Assembly: GCA_027486585.1 (NCBI GenBank)
Contig: JAIXOU010000040.1
Location: forward strand, 1-64,000
Length of the DNA: 64,000 bases
Source: Verrucomicrobiaceae bacterium
GTDB taxonomy: Bacteria > Verrucomicrobiota > Verrucomicrobiia > Verrucomicrobiales > Verrucomicrobiaceae
Direction: 5' to 3'
The notes under the pieces are model-generated. The model was not told where the DNA came from, searched no databases, and saw only the letters and a list, made by a program, of their open reading frames with translations. Made by a program: the position numbers and the translations under genes. Below are positions 16,909 through 25,192 of the stretch, piece by piece (the first letter of the stretch is position 1; every line of letters starts with the position of its first letter).

Positions 16909-17517
16909 ATGTTTCTCGCTGAAATAGATCCAATCCAAATCGCCATCATCGTCATCGCGATGTTAGGCGGCTTCGTCCAATGGATCTGGAGCCTCATCAA
17001 GCAGAGCCAAGGGGAGGCTGAGCGAGCCAAAGTCCAACCGACCGAGGAAGAAAAACGAATGAGAGAGGCAGCCTGGAAGAAGCAAGTCCAGATGCCCACG
17101 GCTCCGCCCCCGCTACCGCCGAAGGCACCGCAGGTTCCCAATCCCACTGTTGATCCTTGGTCAGCAGCTCGGGAAATCTTTGAGCAAATCAAAGGAGAGG
17201 CCGCAGGTCAGACGGCTCTGCCTAGCCCAAGCCCGCGTCCGGCACCAGCTCCGCAGATCCCAGCTAGGGCCAAAAAAGCTCCAGCCTACAGTCCGCCACC
17301 TCTGCCAGCAGCGCAGATTGTCGTGCCAGTGCCAATGCCTGTGGCCGAAGTGCCCCATGCCACCCCAGCGTCAAAACTTGCCTCCAGTCGCCAAGACGGG
17401 CTCGAACTTCTGAGGGGGCTGCTGGCCTCGCCGACGACCATCAGACAGGCTGTTTTGATGCGAGAAATTTTAGGTCCACCAAAAGCCTTGCAATCTTCCG
17501 CAGATTCGCCATTCTAG
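16909..17517 (+). CDS. proline-rich membrane-anchored protein of unknown function
   Basis: A 202-residue protein with an N-terminal membrane segment (about residues 8-25), a charged helical stretch (SQGEAERAKVQPTEEEKRMREA), then a long Pro/Ala-rich linker (about 60-150). It ends in a short helical tail (LASPTTIRQAVLMREILGPPKAL). The tail recurs in proline-rich proteins of this phylum as far as I recall, but I cannot assign a role. The linker suggests the protein spans or reaches across a compartment. It ends just before the tRNA gene. Confidence 0.6.
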   Translation: MFLAEIDPIQIAIIVIAMLGGFVQWIWSLIKQSQGEAERAKVQPTEEEKRMREAAWKKQVQMPTAPPPLPPKAPQVPNPTVDPWSAAREIFEQIKGEAAGQTALPSPSPRPAPAPQIPARAKKAPAYSPPPLPAAQIVVPVPMPVAEVPHATPASKLASSRQDGLELLRGLLASPTTIRQAVLMREILGPPKALQSSADSPF

Positions 17518-17540
17518 TGGCCCCTCGCAAAACAGCACAC

Positions 17541-17624
17541 GCCGGTGTGGTGAAATGGTAGACGCGCTAGACTCAAAATCTTGTTCTTAACAGAGTGTCG
17601 GTTCGAGTCCGACCACCGGCACCA
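17541..17624 (+). tRNA. tRNA-Leu(CAA)
   Basis: The acceptor arms GCCGGTG and CACCGGC pair fully, and CCA is encoded. The D-arm region (GTGAAATGGTAGAC), an anticodon loop CTCAAAA giving anticodon CAA, a long variable arm (TTCTTAACAGA region) and the T arm with GGTTCGAGTCC are all present. The long variable arm and anticodon identify a class II leucine tRNA. One U-U mismatch is seen in the anticodon stem. Confidence 0.95.
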
Positions 17625-17662
17625 CTGTCAGCTTTTAAAAGCATTCGAGGATCTTTTTATTC

Positions 17663-18031
17663 ATGGCCAAGGAACGGCTTACATCCTCCAAACAGGCCGT
17701 TGAAAAGACTTGGGTTCTCTATGTTCTTCTCTGTCAGGATGACACACTCTACTGCGGGATCACGAACGATCTGGAAAGACGTATTGCCCAGCATGACAGC
17801 GGCAAAGGAGCACGCTACACCAAAGGACGTGGGCCTGTCAAAGTGCTCAAATCATGGCCTGCCGTAAGCATGTCCGCCGCTCTCAAAGCGGAACGAGCTT
17901 TTAAGAAGCTGACGAAGGAAGCCAAGCTCAAAAAGCTGAAGAGTCGATCACGCAAGGATGCGGTCTCGCTCCTGCTCAAAGGCAACGGATCAACCGACAC
18001 GGATGCTGACCGAGCGACCGTGGGCATCTAG
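17663..18031 (+). CDS. GIY-YIG nuclease family protein (UPF0213 type)
   Basis: At 122 residues this is a single-domain GIY-YIG protein. The LYVLLC...LYCGITNDLERRIAQH segment holds the two conserved tyrosine strands (YVL and YCG) and the catalytic Arg in LERRI; ARYTKGRGPVKV follows, and the usual Lys-rich C-terminal part is present. The UPF0213 family is related to UvrC and SLX1 nuclease domains, but its cellular role is uncertain. The final 42 bp overlap the 3' end of hisD on the other strand, so the two genes converge. Confidence 0.9.
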   Translation: MAKERLTSSKQAVEKTWVLYVLLCQDDTLYCGITNDLERRIAQHDSGKGARYTKGRGPVKVLKSWPAVSMSAALKAERAFKKLTKEAKLKKLKSRSRKDAVSLLLKGNGSTDTDADRATVGI

Positions 18032-19276
18032 ACCCTCCACTGCCGCGAAGGCGTGGACGATGGATTCTGATTTAGCGCAGCTATCTTGGCTGAGACGAAT
18101 GATGCTGGTGCGGCGCTGGAACATGTCCACGGTCAGTCCAGGGAAGGACTTTCCAGCTCCACCTGTCGGCAGAGTGTGACTTGGACCTGCGAGGAAATCC
18201 CCCACGGCTACCGGTGAGTGATTGCCAAGGAAAATGGCACCCGCGGTGCGGATCAGCGGCAGGATGTCTGACTCACGTTCCGTGATGAGAGATAGATGCT
18301 CAGGCGCATAAGCATTCACGAGCTTGGCGCCTTCTTCCAAAGTCGCCGTTAGCATGAGGAAGACACCCTTCTCTAGAACAGGTCCCAATTGAGCCTGACG
18401 GCTGAGCGTTTGGCTCTGCTTTTCCACCTCAGCCACGACAGCTGCGAGTAACGCGGCATCATCGGTAATGAATCCTGCCTGACTGTCTTTGCCATGCTCA
18501 GCCTGCGCCAAGATATCTGCCGCAATGAAGGCTGGATTCCCTGTGTGGTCTGCTAAGATGAGCACCTCACTCGGACCGGGCAGTAGATCGATAGAGACAA
18601 CCCCAAAGGCTTGGCGCTTGGCCTCGACGACGTAGCTATTTCCAGGGCCAAAAATTTTCGTCACTGGACGAATCGTTTGAGTTCCATAGGCCATGGCAGC
18701 AATCGCCTGCGCACCTCCGATTTGATAAACTTCTGTGGCTCCAGCCAGCTTCAAGGCAGCCAATAAGCCGGGATTCACCGTGCCATCGCGGCCACAGGGG
18801 GTGCAGACGACAATTTCCGGCACACCCGCAGCAGCCGCTAGAGTGACGGTCATGATGGCGGTCGATACCAGTGGCGCAGAGCCACCAGGGACATAGCAGC
18901 CCACGCGCTCAAAGGGGTGATAAACCTCACCGACTTCCCCGCCCTGCTCATTCAGACCAGACCAGTTTTGGCGCAGGCTTTTGCGGGCAAAATCAAAGAC
19001 ATTTCGATGCGCCGACTGCAAAGCGGTCTGCAATTCAGGAGTCGCTGCCTCCCAGGCAGATGAGATCGTTTCAGCGGAGATGCACAGCGTTTCCGAGCTT
19101 AGTTTGGCCCCATCAAAACGCTCGGTGAGCTCGATCAAAGCGGCGTCTCCACGCTCGCGCACAGCTTTGATCACACCACTGACCACCCCCTGCACAGCAT
19201 CACTGGCCTCGGCACGGCGATCCAGTGTGGCGGCGATTTGGTTCCAGTCGTTGTCAGTGTAGCGATAAATCTTCAT
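17990..19276 (-). CDS. hisD: histidinol dehydrogenase
   Basis: ATG 19276 (MKIYRYTDND) gives 428 residues, the normal length. Conserved segments include the N-terminal VRERGDAALIELTERFDG, GCYVPGG, VCTPCGRDGTVNPGLLAA, FGPGNSYVVEAKR, DLLPGPSEVLILAD and AEHGKDSQAGF. The enzyme oxidises L-histidinol to L-histidine with NAD+ and zinc, the last step of histidine synthesis. No other his gene is adjacent. A GGTGCC/GGCACC inverted repeat (19290-19311) lies 14 bp upstream of the start and could be an operator. Confidence 0.97.
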   Translation of the reverse strand: MKIYRYTDNDWNQIAATLDRRAEASDAVQGVVSGVIKAVRERGDAALIELTERFDGAKLSSETLCISAETISSAWEAATPELQTALQSAHRNVFDFARKSLRQNWSGLNEQGGEVGEVYHPFERVGCYVPGGSAPLVSTAIMTVTLAAAAGVPEIVVCTPCGRDGTVNPGLLAALKLAGATEVYQIGGAQAIAAMAYGTQTIRPVTKIFGPGNSYVVEAKRQAFGVVSIDLLPGPSEVLILADHTGNPAFIAADILAQAEHGKDSQAGFITDDAALLAAVVAEVEKQSQTLSRQAQLGPVLEKGVFLMLTATLEEGAKLVNAYAPEHLSLITERESDILPLIRTAGAIFLGNHSPVAVGDFLAGPSHTLPTGGAGKSFPGLTVDMFQRRTSIIRLSQDSCAKSESIVHAFAAVEGLDAHGRSVSIRVG

Positions 19277-19289
19277 GGTCAGCATTCTG

Positions 19290-19311
19290 GGTGCCAAGGG
19301 ATGATGGCACC
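19290..19311. promoter_or_regulatory. inverted repeat before hisD
   Basis: GGTGCCA and TGGCACC are separated by eight bases, immediately upstream of the hisD start and within the divergent hisD-mgtE spacer. This is the size of a dimeric repressor site. Only position and symmetry support a regulatory role. Confidence 0.3.
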
Positions 19312-19441
19312 GTCAATACAAGTTTTCATTCTCAACGAACGTCTCTGCAGTCCGTCTGGTCGCCCCCAGCTGCCGGATAGATTAAAAATAGAAGATCAAA
19401 CCCTTAGCGAATCATCCCGCTCATGGCTTTATTTCCGCCCG

Positions 19442-20647
19442 ATGATCGAAGCCACCCAGACCGAGCTACTCCAGCAAATCCATGACCTAGCTCCACATGC
19501 TGCGGCTGATTTGCTGGAAAAACAGACGCCGGAAGTGGCGGTGAGTGTCTTGGAATCGCTCAATCCCATGGTCGCGCAGCAAGCACTGCAAGAGATGACC
19601 GATGAACATCGCTGCAAAGTGATTGCCGCAGCACCTATCGAAAAAGCTCGGCAGTGGATGATCAATCGCCAGTATCCCGAGGACAGTGTCGGCTGGCTGA
19701 TCGAGCCCTCTGTCGCCGTTTTTCGTCCTTCAATGACGGTGCGTGACACCATTGAAGCCCTTCGAAAGCTAACCAAGCGGTCCTTCATCACCTACGGCTA
19801 TGTCACCGATGAGTCGAACAAGCTTCTTGGTGTGCTTGTCTTTCGGGATCTCATGCTTGGCAATCCCGAGTCGACACTAGCCGAGGTGATGTACAAAAAT
19901 CTGTTCACTCTCCTGCCTGAGATGCCGATGACCGACGCCATGAAGCTGACCGTGAATCGCCATATCCCAGTGTATCCCGTTTGCGATTCTGAAGGCCATC
20001 TCCTGGGGCTGGTCCGTGGTCAGAATCTGTTTGAAGCTCGTGCCATCGAGATCAGCGCTCAGGCGGGAACGATGATGGGTGTGGAAAAAGAGGAGCGACT
20101 CAGTACACCGATCCTTACGAGCCTCAAATTCCGCCATCCTTGGCTTCAGATCAACTTACTCACGGCCTTTATCGCTGCTGCGGTTGTGGGACTTTTTGAG
20201 CACACTTTAGATCGGGTTGTCTTGCTGGCTGCCTTTTTACCAGTCCTCGCTGGGCAATCGGGAAACACCGGCTGTCAGGCTCTTGCCGTGGCGCTCAGAG
20301 GCATGACCATGGGAGAAGTCGATCACAGTGATTCACGACGTCTCGTCTTCAAAGAAGGCCTGCTTGGCTTACTGAATGGCTTATTGGTCGGTCTAAGTGC
20401 GGCTTTAGGGATGTATGTCTATGCCCGATTCCAGGGAAATCCGAATGCCTTCACTTTAGGACTGGTTGTTTGGTTATCCATGATCGCCAGTTGTGTCACG
20501 AGCGGACTTTGTGGTGCTCTGATCCCCCTGACCCTACGCCGCCTAGGAGCCGATCCGGCCACCGCCTCCAGCATCTTCCTCACCACAGCGACAGACGTCG
20601 TCAGTATGGGCGTCTTTTTGGGACTGGCCACCCTGATGGTGCGTTGA
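19442..20647 (+). CDS. mgtE: MgtE-type magnesium transporter
   Basis: ATG 19442 is favoured because homologous sequence begins there; the longer frame from 19238 runs back into hisD. The 401-residue protein has a shortened N-terminal helical domain, a CBS pair (about residues 80-210: SFITYGYVTDESNKLLGVLVFRDL; IPVYPVCDSEGHLLGLV) and a C-terminal five-helix domain with LPVLAGQSGNTGCQALAVALRG. MgtE is a Mg2+-gated channel that lets magnesium into the cytoplasm. No RNA magnesium sensor was recognised in the short leader. Start choice is the main uncertainty. Confidence 0.92.
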   Translation: MIEATQTELLQQIHDLAPHAAADLLEKQTPEVAVSVLESLNPMVAQQALQEMTDEHRCKVIAAAPIEKARQWMINRQYPEDSVGWLIEPSVAVFRPSMTVRDTIEALRKLTKRSFITYGYVTDESNKLLGVLVFRDLMLGNPESTLAEVMYKNLFTLLPEMPMTDAMKLTVNRHIPVYPVCDSEGHLLGLVRGQNLFEARAIEISAQAGTMMGVEKEERLSTPILTSLKFRHPWLQINLLTAFIAAAVVGLFEHTLDRVVLLAAFLPVLAGQSGNTGCQALAVALRGMTMGEVDHSDSRRLVFKEGLLGLLNGLLVGLSAALGMYVYARFQGNPNAFTLGLVVWLSMIASCVTSGLCGALIPLTLRRLGADPATASSIFLTTATDVVSMGVFLGLATLMVR

Positions 20648-20749
20648 TCGGAGCTATTGCAGACTCCGTGGCACATTTAAATGCTGAAATTCTAGCAAAA
20701 CCAGCTAGCTGCCCTATGGATTCAGTCCCCACGCCCGTTCCTTTTTGAC

Positions 20750-22378
20750 ATGCCTGAAGACGATCAGCCCGAAGATTATAACCATCTGCCCACAGCCGAT
20801 GGTGGAGCCGATGCTGCCAAGCAGGCCAAAGCTGCGCTCTGGCAACAGATTGCAGAAAAACGCCGTGCAAAGATCAGCGCTGAATCAACGATAGAGCCCG
20901 TCGTCATTCCAGAAGAAGAACCGCAGGCAGCCCCTACTCTGCACGACGACTGGGCAGAACTGCTGGATCTAGATCCAGATTCTCCTTCAGCCACCCTGCC
21001 CCCCATGCAGATGGCTGAGTCAAAACCGCTCATCACCACGCCCGTCGAAGTCGAGACGCGGAGTGACATCTCCAGTAAGAAGCGATCTGTCATTCGGCGC
21101 CAGGCGCCACCCGTGAGTGAGCCTGAATCAGGCATCGTCACTCAGGTGTTCATGGTTCCAACAGTGGCCACGAGCGCTGCCTCAACAACGGCTGCTGAGG
21201 AATCAACAGCCGAGGAACACACGCTTCAATCTGAAAGCAGTGCGACCACCTTTAAGGCTGAAGCCAAACCCATACCAACCGACGAAAGCCAGGCTTCCGC
21301 TGAAAAATCAGAAGCTCCCAGCGACAAGCCCGAAGTACCCCAGGACACCAAAATCAAAACCGCACTTCGTGAGAAATGGGAAAAGTGGGGTGGGCGCTCC
21401 CTAGCCATTAGCGTGGCCATCCACTGCATCATCATTGGCGGTGGCGGTTTCCTTGTCGTCAATCAGGGGCTGCTCGACGAGCAGGTGGACTTCCTACCTG
21501 GAGGCAGCCAGCAAGGCGCGGCTGCGTCTCAGGAGCTGGACCATAAGATTCAGCAAAAGAAAAAGACCTGGCTGAATAAGCCTGTGCCGATGCGTAAGAT
21601 CGCGGTGAACTCCATCTCCGAAATCATCCTGCCAGACGAAGCGCCAGATTTGATGGATCTGCCACAATCCAGCGATCTGCTTTCGAGCGCTAAAATGGGG
21701 GGACTCGGTGGCGCAGGCGGGGGCTTTGGCAAAAGCATGGGATTAGGAGCCCAAGGCGGCATGGTCTTTCAGCCATTGTCCATGTTTGGACGCGAGATCA
21801 AAGCCAAAAGGCTGGCGCTTGTGCTGGACGTCTCCAGCTCCATGGCACCTTATCTACCGCAAGTGATCGCAGAACTCGATAAAGTGGCCAAGGGCAGCAT
21901 CGTCATCCTTTTTCCGGGCTGTGGTCTGGAAAAGCCACCGCCGAAGGGCCTGGATGGGGAAGAACTTTTCCGAACTTCAGGAACTGAATTTGAAAAATTC
22001 TGGCGAATGGGGGGCATGTCACCCTTGGATGAAGCCCGAAAGTTCAAGTTTAAGTCCAGTGACGTGATTCAAGGCGAAAGCATTTTCCGCCTCTTAGCTA
22101 AACGTCAGCAAACTTGGTTCATTCATTATGTCGGCACAGGCTATACCTGGACAGCCTTGCTGAGTGAGCAAGTTCGCCAAGCCGATGCGCTCTATTGGTT
22201 TTCCGACTTTCAGGACCGCGTGGACTTCCAACAAGTCATGACGGTCAAGGAGAACTTACTCCGCCGGAAACAAAAGCTCTACATTCAGCCCTATCAGCAC
22301 GGTACGTCGTTTGATCTGGTCAAAAGCCAACTCGTCGAACCGACAGGCGGAGACGTCATTGAGGCGGTGCTCGAGTGA
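20750..22378 (+). CDS. membrane protein with VWA-like domain
   Basis: The 542-residue protein has a long, low-complexity, Glu/Ala/Pro-rich N-terminal part (1-205), one membrane segment (about 218-238), a Gly-rich linker (GGLGGAGGGFGKSMGLG, near 320), and a C-terminal von Willebrand A-like domain (from about 350). That domain carries a MIDAS-like DVSSSM motif. It later has the LYWFSDFQDRVD strand, which fits a VWA core. Such proteins in this phylum face the periplasm; partners are unknown. It follows mgtE by 102 bp. Its charge-rich N-terminal half is probably disordered. Confidence 0.75.
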   Translation: MPEDDQPEDYNHLPTADGGADAAKQAKAALWQQIAEKRRAKISAESTIEPVVIPEEEPQAAPTLHDDWAELLDLDPDSPSATLPPMQMAESKPLITTPVEVETRSDISSKKRSVIRRQAPPVSEPESGIVTQVFMVPTVATSAASTTAAEESTAEEHTLQSESSATTFKAEAKPIPTDESQASAEKSEAPSDKPEVPQDTKIKTALREKWEKWGGRSLAISVAIHCIIIGGGGFLVVNQGLLDEQVDFLPGGSQQGAAASQELDHKIQQKKKTWLNKPVPMRKIAVNSISEIILPDEAPDLMDLPQSSDLLSSAKMGGLGGAGGGFGKSMGLGAQGGMVFQPLSMFGREIKAKRLALVLDVSSSMAPYLPQVIAELDKVAKGSIVILFPGCGLEKPPPKGLDGEELFRTSGTEFEKFWRMGGMSPLDEARKFKFKSSDVIQGESIFRLLAKRQQTWFIHYVGTGYTWTALLSEQVRQADALYWFSDFQDRVDFQQVMTVKENLLRRKQKLYIQPYQHGTSFDLVKSQLVEPTGGDVIEAVLE

Positions 22379-22462
22379 ACGTGGGATGAGCGTGACCTAG
22401 CCCGCTCGTCTCGGTGGAGGTGTGGCGCGGGAATGACCTGCGACAGTAGAGTAAAGTGACAC

Positions 22463-23656
22463 TTACCTGATCCAGCCCCAGTGCTTGGTCAAAGGCCAGT
22501 AACAAACCAAGGCAGTTCCGACGATATTGCGCTCAGGAACAGCTCCCCAGACACGTGAGTCACTGCTGTTGTAGCTATTGTCTCCCATGGCAAAGTATTG
22601 CTCGTCACCGAGATCGATTTTATTAATCCCGCCACCGACTGAATTGGCATCCGCGTAGCCACGATAGCCGTCCACAGGAGCCTCATAGCTACCCTGCATT
22701 ACGCGTTTGAAGCCAGGCTCCTCAGCCACTTTGCCATTATGCATAAGCCTAGGCGCCACGACTTCCAACTGATCTCCTGGCACGCCTGCAAGACGCTTGA
22801 TGTAGTGCTGAGACCCTTGTTCTGCGGGAACGTTGATTCCGCGAATGTGGTTCGTGGTAAACACAAAGACTTCCCCCCGCGTCGGCGTGCGGAAGTGATA
22901 GCTGAGCTTATCCACCAGCACATGATCCCCGTTGTGGACGATGCCACTTGCCAGCAACTGCCCCTTACGAACAGTGAGTCCACCCGGCAGATCAGCCATG
23001 TAGCGGCGATCTGGCGTATCACGCCCAGTCAACACTGGCTTAGCATTGAGATGACTAAAGATCTGCAGCTCATTCATGAGCTGAGTTTTGGGTGACTTGA
23101 TGGTGATCTCGTGACCATCTTCAAAATGCAGGATGCAGTAAGGCATGAAGATCGCAAAGCGATGCTCTGTTAGCGGCTCCCGCTGACGCAAACGCCCCTC
23201 ATGATCTGAGACCACATGGATGTAGCGTGTGCTGGTAAGAAACGAACCCAGCCAGCCAACGACACCTGGAGACGGATCATGGGCAGTCGCCTCAGCCGTG
23301 ATGCCATTGAGCGTCGGCTGCATGGAACCCGTGGGGATTTGGAAAGGCTGGGCGATGTAGCCGCGAATGCCCAGTGCAATGACGATAGCGACAAAGAACA
23401 CTTCCACATTGTCTGAAATCTCACTGGTGCCAGCATTTGGCAGAGCATTCTCACAGACTTTATTGAGCTGCTCATTCAGCGTCTTGATACGCTCACGGTC
23501 CCGAGCCTTCATTGCGTCCTCCAGAGTGCTGCGAAGCGAGGTGATCTCATCCAGCTTTTCCTTTGGCAAAAGATCGCGCTTGTAGTCGATGAACCGAGTG
23601 ACTCCCTTGTGCAGGAGTTTGGCTTGCTTGAGATAGCGTGGGGTAAAGAAAAACAT
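22463..23656 (-). CDS. lepB: signal peptidase I, enlarged form
   Basis: A 397-residue S26 peptidase. The catalytic Ser is in IPTGSMQPTL (Ser111) and the general-base Lys in VLVDKLSYHF (Lys250); the C-terminal MGDNSYNSSDSR box is intact. It has a coiled-coil-like cytoplasmic N-terminus (residues 1-80, KEKLDEITSLRSTLEDAMKA) before the membrane helix (84-100). About 135 residues separate Ser and Lys, far more than in compact enzymes. It removes signal peptides from exported proteins at the periplasmic face, a job fitting the many secreted proteins here. Confidence 0.95.
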   Translation of the reverse strand: MFFFTPRYLKQAKLLHKGVTRFIDYKRDLLPKEKLDEITSLRSTLEDAMKARDRERIKTLNEQLNKVCENALPNAGTSEISDNVEVFFVAIVIALGIRGYIAQPFQIPTGSMQPTLNGITAEATAHDPSPGVVGWLGSFLTSTRYIHVVSDHEGRLRQREPLTEHRFAIFMPYCILHFEDGHEITIKSPKTQLMNELQIFSHLNAKPVLTGRDTPDRRYMADLPGGLTVRKGQLLASGIVHNGDHVLVDKLSYHFRTPTRGEVFVFTTNHIRGINVPAEQGSQHYIKRLAGVPGDQLEVVAPRLMHNGKVAEEPGFKRVMQGSYEAPVDGYRGYADANSVGGGINKIDLGDEQYFAMGDNSYNSSDSRVWGAVPERNIVGTALVCYWPLTKHWGWIR

Positions 23657-24242
23657 GAGGCGGAGGGCCAGGGGCTAGAAGTGGATTCCATGCCATCATG
23701 CCCGCATCACAGCAAGTAGCAAAAACTCCCTCATGAAGATCGTTCCATTGATGTTCAAAACTGGATTCATGAGTTTAGCCTAGATTCGGGAATGAAAGAT
23801 CGTTGAGTTGCGCCAGGGCTTGGTTTCACAAGGCTTCTTCGACTCGAAGCGGCTGTGTCTTGGATGACACTGCCCGAGAGGCGAAAAGCCTTGTGGGATC
23901 AATGACGGATGCAAATCGGCGGTCAGCCATTCCTGAATCTAGGTTCAGTTCATACACATTGCTTGATAGCCGAGTTGTCGGACTTAATGCTTTACGAATG
24001 AAAGCCGTTTCCCCTTCCTGATGGCCCTTGCAGCCATTGGAACCAGGCTCAGTGCGCGGCTCATTTGGCGGCTATCAAACGCCTCATAAAGCTTGGCTAA
24101 ATCGGCCAAACCTGCTGATTTCTGATGAGCGACAGAAAGAGGATCAAGCCGATTTTACAGCAAGCTCTGATGCCAAGCCACAAAGGAGGCAAAGACGGAT
24201 TTTGAACTTTCCCTTCAAGCCTCTCCATGTCAAAACAACCCC
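23657..24242. other. intergenic spacer with family A element, no gene
   Basis: This 586-bp stretch between divergent genes holds the inverted copy of family A (23779-23943). The remainder shows no ORF with family resemblance and no clear terminator. GGAGG occurs at about 24183 but no fitting start codon follows it. Promoters for lepB (leftward) and the YjbR-like gene (rightward) must lie here. Confidence 0.5.
23779..23943 (-). repeat. family A MITE-like element, copy 3 (inverted)
   Basis: A 165-bp inverted copy. Read on the minus strand, its ends are CCTAGATTCAGGAATGG and, as inverse, CCTAGATTCGGGAATGA. The variable triplet is TTC at both ends, whereas copy 2 has AAC at both ends. The inner CACAAGGCTTTT stem is conserved. 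It sits between divergent genes. Confidence 0.8.
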
Positions 24243-24605
24243 ATGACTCTCGCTGATTTTTGTGCGTTTTGCCTTTCCCTGCCGATGGTGGAAGAGACGG
24301 TGCCCTTTGGGCCGGATGTGCTGGTTTATAAGGTAGGAGGGAAGATGTTTGCTCTGGCGACACCGGATGAATTTCCGCATTCGGTGAACTTGAAGTGCGA
24401 TCCTGAGCGGGCGGAGGAACTGCGGGATCGCTATGAGGAGATCCAGCCGGGCTATCACATGAATAAGCGCCACTGGAACACGGTAATGCTAGGGGGCCGT
24501 GTGCAGACAAAATTGATCCAGGAGCTGATCGACCATTCATATGCACTCGTGGTGGGCAGTCTCACGAGGAAGGTGAGAGCGGAGTTGAAAATGATGAAAC
24601 AATGA
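24243..24605 (+). CDS. MmcQ/YjbR family protein
   Basis: A 120-residue single-domain protein that matches the YjbR/DUF419 family along its length: LSLPMVEETVPFGPDVLVYKVGGKMFAL, FPHSVNLKCDPERAEELRDRY, GYHMNKRHWNTV and the final LIDHSYALVV. The fold is a CyaY-like double-wing DNA-binding type; the biological role is not established. It converges with the DUF3592 gene, leaving 25 bp between them. Confidence 0.9.
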   Translation: MTLADFCAFCLSLPMVEETVPFGPDVLVYKVGGKMFALATPDEFPHSVNLKCDPERAEELRDRYEEIQPGYHMNKRHWNTVMLGGRVQTKLIQELIDHSYALVVGSLTRKVRAELKMMKQ

Positions 24606-24630
24606 CCAAGCCAGACTGCCGAGTGGAACC

Positions 24631-25128
24631 TCATTCGGTCTTTTTTCTGAGCGCATTCCAGACCATCCCCAGTCCACCGACCACAAAGAGACCAGGGAAC
24701 CAAATCGAGTAAAGCGCTGCGCGGGTGTCGTGTTTGAGCACGGCCTGATCCGGCTTGGCGGGATTCACGTAGCAGGTGAGTTCGGTACCAACGGGGTAGT
24801 CCGATAATTTTTTTCTCGCGACCTCTTCATGCTGAGTGGGTGAGTTGACGCGCTTGATGAGGCTGCCAGTCATGGGAATGCCAGCAAAGGTATAACTGTA
24901 GCGCACCTCAGCTCGGTAGGCAGGGTTTGAATTGGGGGTGGGCTGCTCCTTGGCTAGGCGGCTAGAGGTGATTCGACAGGGGGTTGGGGTCCAGCGGCGG
25001 GTTTCCTCGGCACGCTGCCAGGCGGTGTAGAGCACCCAGGTAAAGACGATTCCTGCCAGGGCTAAAAAGAGGCCCATGCCGGCTAACCAGAGGCGTCCCG
25101 AGAAAGAAGATGTGGAAGAGAAGGCCAT
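24631..25128 (-). CDS. DUF3592 membrane protein
   Basis: ATG 25128 gives 165 residues with two membrane helices, at about 14-37 (LWLAGMGLFLALAGIVFTWV) and 140-157 (SIWFPGLFVVGGLGMVW). Between them is a beta-rich DUF3592 domain with WTPTPCRITSSRL, VRYSYTFAGIPMTG and TELTCYVNPAKPDQAVL. A longer reading frame runs upstream to 25338, but it overlaps the start of recJ and shows no family match. The function of DUF3592 is unknown. The gene is divergent from recJ with 64 bp between starts. Confidence 0.85.
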   Translation of the reverse strand: MAFSSTSSFSGRLWLAGMGLFLALAGIVFTWVLYTAWQRAEETRRWTPTPCRITSSRLAKEQPTPNSNPAYRAEVRYSYTFAGIPMTGSLIKRVNSPTQHEEVARKKLSDYPVGTELTCYVNPAKPDQAVLKHDTRAALYSIWFPGLFVVGGLGMVWNALRKKTE

Positions 25129-25192
25129 GAATGATAGGGATGCTTTGACTAGCCTACGCATGTGCTGCATACAAGGAGGTTGCACACTGATC

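Noticed and set aside
22380..22462. terminator between the VWA gene and lepB
   Set aside because: GAGCG/CGCTC can pair but the stem is short and no T-run follows on either strand.
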